Below the pieces are notes generated by a model that searched no databases, was not told where the DNA came from, and saw only the letters and a program-made list of their open reading frames with translations. Positions 1 to 6,433 of a stretch of 6,433 nucleotides of DNA are shown one piece after another. The stretch covers positions 1 through 6,433 of the forward strand of contig JALWNR010000269.1 in assembly GCA_027083715.1 (NCBI GenBank). The letters run 5' to 3'. Source of the DNA: Bacteroidales bacterium (GTDB lineage Bacteria; Bacteroidota; Bacteroidia; Bacteroidales; NBLH01). Position 1 is the first letter of the stretch. Every line of letters starts with the position of its first letter. The position numbers and the translations under genes are program-made.

Positions 1-252
1 TTGTAAAACAAAAAAATATTTTAGATTTATAACGGGCATTTTGATTTCAAATTGGTATTAATCCTATAAATCTTATTAAACCATCGTGTTTAGATAAAAG
101 CCTTATAATCAAAATATTCTTATTTGAAAATTAAAAGTAGTTTCTGTGATTATTAATTTTAATATGGATATTTATCATACACTTACAACAAATCAAATTA
201 TCAAATTATAAAAAAATATACTTACTTTTACAACTGATAATTCACCTTTAAA
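1..252. other. AT-rich non-coding leader upstream of rnhB
   Basis: No credible coding sequence is visible on either strand. The stretch is very A/T-rich and contains an exact tandem duplication of TCAAATTA at 193-208. A sequence TACTTTTA at 223-230 matches seven of eight positions of the Bacteroidota -7 element TAnnTTTG and lies 22 bp before the rnhB start, but I see no TTTG at the proper distance upstream, so it is only a weak promoter candidate. Nothing else recognisable is present. Confidence 0.5.
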
Positions 253-864
253 ATGAAACACAATATATTATTACCTTATTTTAGAGAAAGTGTACATGAA
301 GCCGGTTGTGATGAAGCCGGTAGAGGATGTTTGGCAGGACCGGTTGTTGCAGCAGCGGTAATTCTTCCCAATAATTTTCAAAACACTATTTTAACCGACT
401 CAAAGCAATTATCAAAGAAAAACAGGGATAAGCTTCGTTTAATTATTGAAGAAGAAGCACTTGCATGGGCTGTGGGGATAGTCGATAACAATACAATTGA
501 CCAAATTAATATCTTAAATGCCTCAATTTTGGCAATGCACAAAGCCATTGAGCAGTTAAAAATTAAGCCGCAACATTTAATTATTGATGGAAATCGTTTT
601 AAGCCATACGGGAATATTCCATATCAGTGCATAGTTAAGGGTGATGCAAAATATTTGTCTATTGCCGCAGCATCGGTTTTGGCAAAAACACATCGGGATG
701 AATTAATGATGCAGCTAGACAGAGAGTTTTCTGATTATTTTTGGGCAAAAAACAAGGGCTATCCAAGCAAACAACACCGTCGGGCAATTGCTGAACACGG
801 TATTACAAAATATCATCGGAAATCGTATAAATTATTAGACAAGCAATTGAGCCTGAATTTCTAG
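253..864 (+). CDS. rnhB: Ribonuclease HII
   Basis: Cytoplasmic type 2 RNase H. It cuts the RNA strand of RNA-DNA hybrids and nicks 5' of single ribonucleotides misincorporated in DNA, starting ribonucleotide excision repair. The 203 residues match the usual length of the family and form one catalytic domain. The hallmark DEAGRG motif is at residues 20-25, giving acidic metal ligands D20 and E21 and the GRG element that senses the RNA-DNA junction. D112 in IDGN and D131 in [17 protein letters not shown] complete the four-carboxylate site, and Y170 in NKGYPSKQH corresponds to the conserved tyrosine of the family. The ATG at 253 leaves about 19 residues before the first motif, normal for bacterial RNase HII; the leader CACCTTTAAA has no Shine-Dalgarno, as expected in Bacteroidota. 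The gene looks intact and monocistronic, with 199 bp to the next start. Motifs seen directly; function from the family. Confidence 0.97.
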   Translation: MKHNILLPYFRESVHEAGCDEAGRGCLAGPVVAAAVILPNNFQNTILTDSKQLSKKNRDKLRLIIEEEALAWAVGIVDNNTIDQINILNASILAMHKAIEQLKIKPQHLIIDGNRFKPYGNIPYQCIVKGDAKYLSIAAASVLAKTHRDELMMQLDREFSDYFWAKNKGYPSKQHRRAIAEHGITKYHRKSYKLLDKQLSLNF

Positions 865-909
865 TCTTTTAGTTTAACCGGATTTTAAAAATCAGATAAA
901 TCTAGCGAT

Positions 910-932
910 TTTCGTACACTATGTGTACGAAA
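910..932. repeat. Perfect palindrome, 10-bp arms, 3-nt centre
   Basis: TTTCGTACAC at 910-919 is the exact reverse complement of GTGTACGAAA at 923-932, separated by TAT. It begins 46 bp after the rnhB stop and ends 131 bp before the peptidase start. No U-run follows on either strand, so it is not a classical intrinsic terminator. It could be a binding site for a dimeric regulator of the peptidase gene, or an RNA hairpin protecting the 3' end of the rnhB transcript. The symmetry is seen directly; the role is not established. Confidence 0.6.
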
Positions 933-985
933 CCGCACAGTAGTTTGTTTATAAGTGATTATAATATACTGATAAATAAAGAATA

Positions 986-1024
986 ACAAATAATGGTACA
1001 ATAATGGATTATACTATACATTTT
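986..1024 (+). promoter_or_regulatory. Candidate promoter region of the S46 peptidase gene
   Basis: TACATTTT at 1017-1024 matches seven of eight positions of the Bacteroidota -7 element TAnnTTTG, and would give a leader of roughly 30-35 nt before the ATG at 1064. Just upstream lies an imperfect direct repeat, ACAAATAATGG (986-996) and TACAATAATGG (997-1007), with an 11-bp period, about one helical turn. No good TTTG -33 box is visible at the right spacing. An alternative is TTTG at 944-947 followed 17 bp later by TATACT at 965-970. Both are weak calls. Confidence 0.25.
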
Positions 1025-1063
1025 TAATAAAAACAACTGATATAACATTAAATTTTCAAAACT

Positions 1064-3226
1064 ATGATTAAAAAGACGGTATTATACGTATTGATTTTGG
1101 TTTTTTCATTTCAATTAAATGTAAAAGCTGATGAAGGAATGTGGTTTTTGGCTTTTATTGGCAAAAACTACGAGCAAATGAAAAAAATGGGTTTTAAGCT
1201 CACACCTAAAGATATTTACGACATCAACCATTCAAGTATGAAAGATGCAGTGGTTGCTCTTGACCACGGTTCTTGTACTGCCGAATTGGTTTCTCCAAAC
1301 GGATTATTGTTTACCAATCACCACTGCGGATATGGTGAAATTCAGGCACATAGTTCTGTTGAACATGATTATTTAACAAATGGTTTTTGGGCAAAATCAA
1401 TGAAAGAAGAATTGCCTAACCCAGGAAAAACCGTTACTTTCTTAGTGCGTATGGAAGATGTCAGCGACAAGGTAAATGCTGCATTAAATGATAAAATGAG
1501 TGAAGAAGAACGTGAAATGACCATACGTAAAATTTTTGCAAAAATTGAGAAAGAGGCAATTGGTAATACACATTACGAAGCACAAGTTCGTTCTTTGTTC
1601 AAAGGAAATAATTTTTACCTTTTTGTTTACGAGACTTTTAAAGATGTACGTTTGGTGGGAGCACCTCCATCTGCAATCGGTAAATTCGGAGGTGATACGG
1701 ATAACTGGATGTGGCCTCGCCAAACCGGTGATTTTTCCATTTTTCGTGTTTACACGGCACCTGATGGTAGTCCGGCTGAATATTCACCCGAAAATGTACC
1801 CTTAAAACCCAAACATTTTTTCCCGATTTCTATTAAAGGAATTAAAAAGAAAGATTTTACCATGACAATGGGATATCCGGGTTCTACTTCTCGATACCTT
1901 ACTTCCTGGGGCGTAGATGAAGTAATGAAAAATGAAAATGATATCCGTATTGAAGTACGCGGTGCAAAACAGGAAATTATTAAAAAATATATGGATGCAA
2001 GCGATAAAACTCGTATTCAATATTCATCAAAATATTATCGTTCAACCAATTATTATAAATATTCAATAGGGCAAAATCAGGCTTTAAAAAATTTAAACGT
2101 AATTGCCACAAAACAAGAGATTGAGAAACGCCTTACCGATTGGATTAATGAAGGCGATGATGCACGTAAAGCTAAATATGGAAACACTTTGGAGCTTATT
2201 AAAACTGCTTATGCCGACCGTAAAGACTTGAACAAATATCAGAACTATTGGTTTGAATCGCTTTATCTTGGTCCCGAAGTTTTTGGTTTTGGTTTGCGTT
2301 TTCGCAGACTGGAAGCAATGATACAGCAAGCCGGTGTTGAAGCTGCAAAAGGTGAGGCTGAAAACCTGAAAGAAAGCATAAAAGAATATTTTAAAGATTA
2401 CGACCCTAAAGTGGATAAAGAAGTATTTGTTCGTTTGGTGGAAATTTATAAAGACAAAGTATCCAAAGATTTTTATCCTGCATTTTTTGAACTGATCGAT
2501 AACAACTTTGACGGAAGTATTCAAAAATTCGCCGATGAGCTTTATGCAAAATCGTTTTTGACTGACGAAAGTCGTGCAATTGAGTTTTTAGATAGTTTAA
2601 AACCGGATGCTTTTCAAACCGACTTGGGCTATTTAACATCTAAGACTGCATTGGATGTGTATTTTAAGCTGATGAATGCAAATAAACCTTATGATTACAA
2701 ACTGGGTAAAGGAATGCGCGAATTTGTTGCCGGATATATGCAAATGGAAGCCGAAAAAAATCCAAAAAAATTATTTTATCCCGATGCCAATTCAACTATT
2801 CGCTTATCTTACGGAAAAGTGGGCGGTTACAAAGTAAATGGTAAAAAATACGATTATACTACCGATTTGGAAAGTATGATGGCAAAAGAAGACCCGAATA
2901 ATGAAGAGTTTATTGTACCTGCTAAATTAAAAGAACTTTATAACAAAAAAGACTACGGCAGATACGGGCACAAAGGCAAAATGACCGTTTGTTTTATTAC
3001 CGACAATGATATTACGGGTGGTAACTCAGGTAGTCCGGTAATCAACGGAAACGGTGAATTAATCGGTATTGCTTTTGACGGTAATTGGGAAGCCATGAGC
3101 GGCGATATCTTTTTTGATAAAAAATTGCAAAAATGTATCAATGTAGATATTCGCTATGTATTGTTTATCATAGATAAATATGCAGGCGCAACCAACATTA
3201 TTGATGAGTTGACAATTATTGAATAA
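1064..3226 (+). CDS. S46-family dipeptidyl-peptidase, DPP7 type, periplasmic
   Basis: Serine exopeptidase that releases dipeptides from the N-terminus of oligopeptides. Residues 1-22 form a Sec signal peptide (KK, hydrophobic core, VKA before D23), so it acts in the periplasm. The 720 residues match S46 length: a chymotrypsin-like fold split by a helical domain (roughly 285-555). The triad can be placed at H87 in TNHHCGY, D223 in TGDF and S655 in GGNSGSPV. C71 and C88 match the conserved disulfide pair. N214, W215, N329 and D672 match residues that bind the substrate amino group in solved S46 structures. Position 673, 18 residues after the catalytic serine, is glycine (AFDGNWE). DPP11 enzymes, specific for Asp/Glu at P1, carry Arg or Ser there, while DPP7 enzymes carry Gly and prefer hydrophobic P1. 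I therefore infer DPP7-like specificity. The gene is intact and apparently monocistronic, ending at a hairpin shared with the convergent GTPase gene. Confidence 0.95.
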   Translation: MIKKTVLYVLILVFSFQLNVKADEGMWFLAFIGKNYEQMKKMGFKLTPKDIYDINHSSMKDAVVALDHGSCTAELVSPNGLLFTNHHCGYGEIQAHSSVEHDYLTNGFWAKSMKEELPNPGKTVTFLVRMEDVSDKVNAALNDKMSEEEREMTIRKIFAKIEKEAIGNTHYEAQVRSLFKGNNFYLFVYETFKDVRLVGAPPSAIGKFGGDTDNWMWPRQTGDFSIFRVYTAPDGSPAEYSPENVPLKPKHFFPISIKGIKKKDFTMTMGYPGSTSRYLTSWGVDEVMKNENDIRIEVRGAKQEIIKKYMDASDKTRIQYSSKYYRSTNYYKYSIGQNQALKNLNVIATKQEIEKRLTDWINEGDDARKAKYGNTLELIKTAYADRKDLNKYQNYWFESLYLGPEVFGFGLRFRRLEAMIQQAGVEAAKGEAENLKESIKEYFKDYDPKVDKEVFVRLVEIYKDKVSKDFYPAFFELIDNNFDGSIQKFADELYAKSFLTDESRAIEFLDSLKPDAFQTDLGYLTSKTALDVYFKLMNANKPYDYKLGKGMREFVAGYMQMEAEKNPKKLFYPDANSTIRLSYGKVGGYKVNGKKYDYTTDLESMMAKEDPNNEEFIVPAKLKELYNKKDYGRYGHKGKMTVCFITDNDITGGNSGSPVINGNGELIGIAFDGNWEAMSGDIFFDKKLQKCINVDIRYVLFIIDKYAGATNIIDELTIIE

Positions 3227-3237
3227 TTGAAAACAGT

Positions 3238-3272
3238 TAGTCAGCGGGTAATCTCTAGTCACCCGCTGACTA
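3238..3272. terminator. Bidirectional hairpin between convergent genes
   Basis: TAGTCAGCGGGT at 3238-3249 is the exact reverse complement of ACCCGCTGACTA at 3261-3272, with an 11-nt loop. The GC-rich stem stands out in AT-rich DNA and almost fills the 52-bp gap between the peptidase stop (3226) and the GTPase stop (3279). On the minus strand it is followed by CTGTTTTC, a modest U-run; on the plus strand by an A/T mix without a clean U-run. Placement between two convergent stops makes a shared terminator the best reading. Confidence 0.85.
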
Positions 3273-3278
3273 TTACTA

Positions 3279-5231
3279 TTACAACGCATTTCGTGCATGC
3301 AAAATATATTTTGCCGTATCCAATGGCGAAATTCCCCGATAGGGTATTGTCTTTCCGTGTTCCAATGCACATTCTCTGTAACTGTCAAATTGTGTGCTGA
3401 TTTTTCCTTTACCTCCGGTAACCGAAGCCAATTTAATGGGGTAATCCATTGAAGTAGCCACTGGAACCTTACCTTCTAAAATTACTTTGCCGTTTTCAAA
3501 CTGTGGATTGCCAAATTCTGCGCGCATTTTGGTTAAATCGCTTGCTATGGTGCCGAGCATTTCTTCGGGAGCGGTAGTTCTAAAACTCAGAATAGGTTCG
3601 AGCAATACTGTATCGCAATTTTGTAGTCCATCCATGATGCCCATTGGCGTAGCAATAGCAAAATCAGGCGGATGTGTATGTATTTCATGGTCTTCACCGT
3701 CGATTAAAGTGATTTTCAGGTCGGTAACTTCCCATCCTTTTATGCCTTGCTTTAATGCTTTGGGTATTGTTTGCTCCACCTGATTTTGATAACGTTGCTT
3801 TATTTTATCAAAACTCACTTCCGATTTGTACTCCACACCGCTGCCACGCGGAGCAGGTTCTATTTTAAAACGCATAATTGCCCAGCACGGTTTTGGCATC
3901 CAGTATCTTACATAACCTTCACCGGCTTTTGCCGGAGTTTCTTTGTAAATTACTACCGGCTTGTCAAATTCGGCTTCAATACTAAAGCGGCTTTTTAATA
4001 TTTCGGTTAAAATTTCAAGCTGAATTTCTCCTTTAATGTTGATGTGCAGCTCTCTTAAATCATTCAGCCATTGCATGTTCAGCGCTGGGTCTTCATCACT
4101 TAATTGTTGAAAAGCACTTAACAGTTTTGGTGCATCGGCACTGTTTTTTGCCGTAACCTTAACGGTAAGTAATGAGATTTCATCAATCAATTGATTTTTT
4201 CGTTCAAAATCAGCCCGCCCGATTATATCGCCTGCCTTTGCTTTTGTCAAGCCTGTAACAGCAGCAATGTCACCGGATTCAATATCTTCAATATCCACAT
4301 ATTTTTGCGTGTAAACCTTTTTTATTTGGGCAATTTTTTCTTCTGTTTCCTGTGTAGCATTATAAACAATATCTCTTTTTTTGAGTTTGCCTGAGAACAA
4401 GCGAACATGACAAATTTTGCCCAATGTTTTGTCGTGTTCTACTTTGTAGATATAGCCCGAAAGTTCATTATTTTCAGCTTTTGGTGCAGGCAAATAATCA
4501 ATAATTGCATCGAGTAATTCAGCAGTTCCCACTTCATTTTTTGCAGCTCCGAACAAAACAGGGAACAGTTTACAGCTGTGAACAGCTTGTTGCAAATTTG
4601 TTTTCAATTCATTGAAAGTAATTGTTTCATCGTCAAGAAATTTTTCAAGTAAAGGCTCATTTTGTTCGGCAATGGTTTCAATGAGTTCAATATTCGTTTC
4701 CGTATTTTCATTGAATAAGTTTGATACAAATGCACTATCACTTGCTTCATTTTCAGCTTTTTGCAGGCTAATGGTATTTTTTGTCAGGATTTTATTGATT
4801 TCATCAATAACCAATTCCACATCGGCTCCTGAACGGTCAATTTTATTGATAAAGAAAATGGTGGGAATGTTCAGTTTTTGTAATAAATGCCACAATGTTT
4901 CGGTATGCGATTGCACGCCTTCAACAGCCGAAATAATTAAAACAGCACCGTCAATTGCCGAAAGTGCACGTTCCGTTTCCGAAGAAAAATCAATGTGTCC
5001 GGGCGTATCAATTAAGTTGATTGTAAATTCGCTTTTTTGAAAAGAAACACAAGCAGAACGAACCGAAATACCTTTCTCTTTTTCAATCTCCAAAAAATCA
5101 GTTTGGCTGGTTCCTTTATCTACATTGCCTTTTGTGCGGATATTTCCACCTGAAAAAAGTAAGTTTTCGGTAATGGTTGTTTTTCCCGCATCAACGTGTG
5201 CAAATAAAGCGATGTTTCTAATTTTGCTCAT
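3279..5231 (-). CDS. TetM/EF-G-like translation factor GTPase, probably not a resistance protein
   Basis: Ribosome-associated GTPase of 650 residues, the size and domain order of Tet(M)/Tet(Q) ribosomal-protection proteins and close to EF-G. The G domain carries G1 AHVDAGKTT (11-19), switch I KGIS (53-56, Ser where Tet proteins and EF-G have Thr), G3 DTPGH (75-79), G4 NKID (129-132) and G5 GAAK (228-231). Domains II-V follow to about residue 625, with a C-terminal helix ending in AKYILHARNAL. Domain IV contains KGWEVTDLKIT, as in Tet proteins, but the next loop (511-524) reads DGEDHEIHTHPPDF instead of the YSPVSTPADF type that displaces tetracycline. I infer a chromosomal translation factor acting on the ribosome, function unknown, and would not call it tetracycline resistance from sequence alone. 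The ATG at 5231 places G1 at the usual distance from the N-terminus. No Shine-Dalgarno; no truncation; no mobile-element genes nearby. Confidence 0.9.
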   Translation of the reverse strand: MSKIRNIALFAHVDAGKTTITENLLFSGGNIRTKGNVDKGTSQTDFLEIEKEKGISVRSACVSFQKSEFTINLIDTPGHIDFSSETERALSAIDGAVLIISAVEGVQSHTETLWHLLQKLNIPTIFFINKIDRSGADVELVIDEINKILTKNTISLQKAENEASDSAFVSNLFNENTETNIELIETIAEQNEPLLEKFLDDETITFNELKTNLQQAVHSCKLFPVLFGAAKNEVGTAELLDAIIDYLPAPKAENNELSGYIYKVEHDKTLGKICHVRLFSGKLKKRDIVYNATQETEEKIAQIKKVYTQKYVDIEDIESGDIAAVTGLTKAKAGDIIGRADFERKNQLIDEISLLTVKVTAKNSADAPKLLSAFQQLSDEDPALNMQWLNDLRELHINIKGEIQLEILTEILKSRFSIEAEFDKPVVIYKETPAKAGEGYVRYWMPKPCWAIMRFKIEPAPRGSGVEYKSEVSFDKIKQRYQNQVEQTIPKALKQGIKGWEVTDLKITLIDGEDHEIHTHPPDFAIATPMGIMDGLQNCDTVLLEPILSFRTTAPEEMLGTIASDLTKMRAEFGNPQFENGKVILEGKVPVATSMDYPIKLASVTGGKGKISTQFDSYRECALEHGKTIPYRGISPLDTAKYILHARNAL

Positions 5232-5250
5232 AACTGAAAATTTTCGACAA

Positions 5251-5258
5251 CAAAAGTA
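5251..5258 (-). promoter_or_regulatory. Candidate -7 element for the GTPase gene
   Basis: On the minus strand this reads TACTTTTG, a full match to the Bacteroidota -7 consensus TAnnTTTG, 19 bp before the GTPase ATG. The nearest -33-like sequence is GTTG (minus strand, 5275-5278), 16 bp away, a little closer than the usual spacing of about 19 bp. The resulting leader would be short, about 10-15 nt. Confidence 0.4.
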
Positions 5259-5332
5259 TCAATAATAATCAATGCAACAGTTTATTTTATCAAACAATAT
5301 TGCTTATTTTATGAATAGAAAAATAATTTAAT

Positions 5333-5340
5333 TAAATTTG
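5333..5340 (+). promoter_or_regulatory. Candidate -7 element for the membrane protein gene
   Basis: TAAATTTG is a full match to the Bacteroidota -7 consensus TAnnTTTG, 55 bp before the ATG at 5396, implying a leader of roughly 45-50 nt. No proper TTTG is present about 19 bp upstream (the sequence there is TTATG), so the -33 part is weak. In such A/T-rich DNA a chance match is possible; its position in the divergent intergenic region supports it. Confidence 0.4.
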
Positions 5341-5395
5341 TTTGTACCCTCATTTTATCAAAATGTAGAACCAATAATCGCCAAATAATTAAAAA

Positions 5396-6163
5396 ATGTT
5401 TAAGAAACTTACCAATTACATTACCAAACAATCAAAATGGTTTTGGGCTACGGTGCTGATAACTGTTTTAATTGATACTTTGCATTCGTTATATTTTGAA
5501 CCTGTAAACACTTTTTTCTTAAATGTGTTGAGTAGTAAAAATCAATCGGGTATATTTTATCTGCTTGGTATTTATCTGCTTTTTATTATTGTTCTGGTTT
5601 TTATTGGGATGATGAGTTCGTATAAAGAAAAACCATATGTGCGTGGACGGAAAAAGAACCTGAAAAATTCGGCAAATATTTTAACATTTATTCTTATTAG
5701 TGGTTTTGGTGTTATTTTAATGATGCCTTCCTTTGATATTCTCGGAATGGGCGCTGAAAGTTCCCTGTTTACTCAAAATCAGCAATATACCTACATTTTG
5801 ATATTTATCGGTTTATTTATGACTTTAATGACCATTTCGGCACTTGATTTTAAAACTCGTTTTGTTTTTGGAACCATAAATTATTTTTATGTTTATGTTC
5901 CTGTATTGCTCTTAGTATCATTATTTACTGATTTTTCAACGGCTATATTAAAATATATGATGCTTGATACCGATAAAATTGTTGATCCAAACAGAACATC
6001 ACGCATATTGGATTTTATCGCACTTTTCCCGCTTTATTTTTTCTTTTTCAGTGCACCACGTTTTGTTTTACTACGTAAAAGCTACAATTTACTTCCCATA
6101 ATTTCGGCTCTTGCCACCACAATTTATTTTGTGTGGAAATTACTTGAAACTTTTGAAATTTAG
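5396..6163 (+). CDS. Polytopic inner-membrane protein of unknown function
   Basis: I do not recognise this 255-residue protein. It is rich in Phe, Ile, Leu and Tyr and shows seven hydrophobic segments, roughly residues 16-33, 53-73, 94-111, 132-150, 159-179, 204-222 and 231-250. Charge distribution fits the positive-inside rule with N-terminus in and C-terminus out: the basic N-terminus, the loop at 76-90 (KEKPYVRGRKKNLK), DFKTR at 151-155 and PRFVLLRK at 221-228 would be cytoplasmic, and the loops at 34-52, 112-131 and 180-203 periplasmic. No catalytic motif, transporter signature, lipobox or soluble domain is visible. The ATG at 5396 follows AATTAAAAA, an A-rich leader without Shine-Dalgarno, and is directly followed by a basic stretch before the first membrane segment, which supports it. 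It is divergent from the GTPase gene (164 bp apart) and has no downstream partner in the window. A real gene, judging by length, composition and coherent topology; function unassigned. Confidence 0.85.
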   Translation: MFKKLTNYITKQSKWFWATVLITVLIDTLHSLYFEPVNTFFLNVLSSKNQSGIFYLLGIYLLFIIVLVFIGMMSSYKEKPYVRGRKKNLKNSANILTFILISGFGVILMMPSFDILGMGAESSLFTQNQQYTYILIFIGLFMTLMTISALDFKTRFVFGTINYFYVYVPVLLLVSLFTDFSTAILKYMMLDTDKIVDPNRTSRILDFIALFPLYFFFFSAPRFVLLRKSYNLLPIISALATTIYFVWKLLETFEI

Positions 6164-6359
6164 GTGCTTGAAGAAAAAGCTACAAATTAATTATCTTTCT
6201 AATGAACAATACTTCGTTAAGAAATGAAGGGTGAAGAGTGAAAAGTGAATTAATTTACTGAAAATCAGCATACTAAGATTTAGTTTTACTGTTTTGTAAA
6301 CATTTGAATTTTAATGTCTTATAAAAATTTAACGAACTATTGAATGAGCACTTGTTATA
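6164..6359. other. Non-coding AT-rich spacer
   Basis: Between the membrane protein stop and the right-hand terminator I see no open frame longer than a few codons with coding character, and no tRNA or recognisable structured RNA. The only internal structure is the GTGAA repeat tract at 6231-6249. Confidence 0.5.
6231..6249 (+). repeat. Short GTGAA repeat tract
   Basis: The pentamer GTGAA occurs three times at a 7-bp period (starting at 6231, 6238 and 6245, the units linked by GA or AA), preceded by a related GAAATGAAGG. This could be a degenerate member of a dispersed intergenic repeat or simple low-complexity DNA. The repeats are seen directly; membership of any family is not established. 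Confidence 0.5.
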
Positions 6360-6390
6360 AAAAAGCAAGTTCTTGCGGGACTTGCTTTTT
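6360..6390. terminator. Strong bidirectional intrinsic terminator
   Basis: The left arm AAAAAGCAAGTTC (6360-6372) pairs with the right arm GGACTTGCTTTTT (6378-6390) over 13 bp with one G-U wobble, enclosing a TTGCG loop. A-tract and T-tract lie on opposite sides, so the hairpin ends in a U-run on either strand. It could end the membrane protein transcript, whose stop is 196 bp upstream, and also serve a minus-strand gene lying beyond the right edge of the window. Confidence 0.85.
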
Positions 6391-6433
6391 CTGCTTTAAA
6401 ATATTTTCGGGCATTCAATTAATATTTTAATTT

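Noticed and set aside
193..208. Tandem TCAAATTA duplication as an operator or CRISPR-like unit
   Set aside because: Only two copies in very A/T-rich DNA, with no spacers and no associated genes.
881..893. Small inverted repeat GATTTT/AAAATC
   Set aside because: Six A/T-dominated pairs with a single central base are expected by chance in this composition.
910..932. Intrinsic terminator of rnhB
   Set aside because: The palindrome is not followed by a U-run on the plus strand (CCGCACAG follows), so I list it as a palindrome of unknown role.
2093..2524. 143-codon open frame on the minus strand inside the peptidase gene
   Set aside because: It lies wholly inside a gene with assigned catalytic motifs; its translation is rich in Phe, Cys and Lys with no domain, as expected of an antisense shadow.
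3059..3388. 109-codon minus-strand open frame spanning the peptidase 3' end and the GTPase 3' end
   Set aside because: It crosses the shared terminator hairpin and overlaps two well-supported genes in other frames.
4612..5040. 142-codon open frame on the plus strand antisense to the GTPase G domain
   Set aside because: The Ser/Phe-rich translation is the mirror of the conserved GTP-binding region; no independent motif or promoter supports it.
3279..5231. Tetracycline resistance determinant on a mobile element
   Set aside because: There are no integrase, mobilisation or Tet regulatory genes nearby, composition resembles the neighbours, and the domain IV loop is unlike that of Tet(M) or Tet(Q).

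Overview
The window is AT-rich chromosomal DNA that looks like Bacteroidota, probably of the Bacteroidales type. Three things point there: a secreted S46-family dipeptidyl-peptidase (a family concentrated in Bacteroidota, with some in Gammaproteobacteria), start codons preceded by A/T-rich leaders without Shine-Dalgarno sequences, and matches to the Bacteroidota -7 promoter element TAnnTTTG upstream of two genes. I see no tRNA, rRNA, CRISPR array, transposase or phage gene. The assignment is inference from these traits, not from a database search.

Layout, left to right. Bases 1-252 are an AT-rich non-coding leader. RNase HII (rnhB, + strand, 253-864) is followed by a 199-bp spacer with a perfect 10-bp-arm palindrome (910-932). 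Next comes a 720-residue S46 peptidase of DPP7 type (+, 1064-3226). It converges on a TetM/EF-G-like GTPase (-, 3279-5231), and a hairpin with 12-bp arms (3238-3272) between them probably terminates both. The GTPase is divergent from a 255-residue polytopic membrane protein of unknown function (+, 5396-6163); each of these two genes has a TAnnTTTG element. The right end (6164-6433) is non-coding, with a short GTGAA repeat tract and a strong bidirectional terminator hairpin (6360-6390).

The four genes do not form an operon or an evident joint pathway. RNase HII is genome-maintenance housekeeping, the S46 enzyme is periplasmic peptide catabolism, the GTPase acts on the ribosome, and the membrane protein is unassigned. 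I find no convincing new multi-gene system. The points most worth a second look are the GTPase, which has the build of a tetracycline ribosomal-protection protein but lacks the drug-displacing loop sequence, the palindrome ahead of the peptidase, and the orphan membrane protein.
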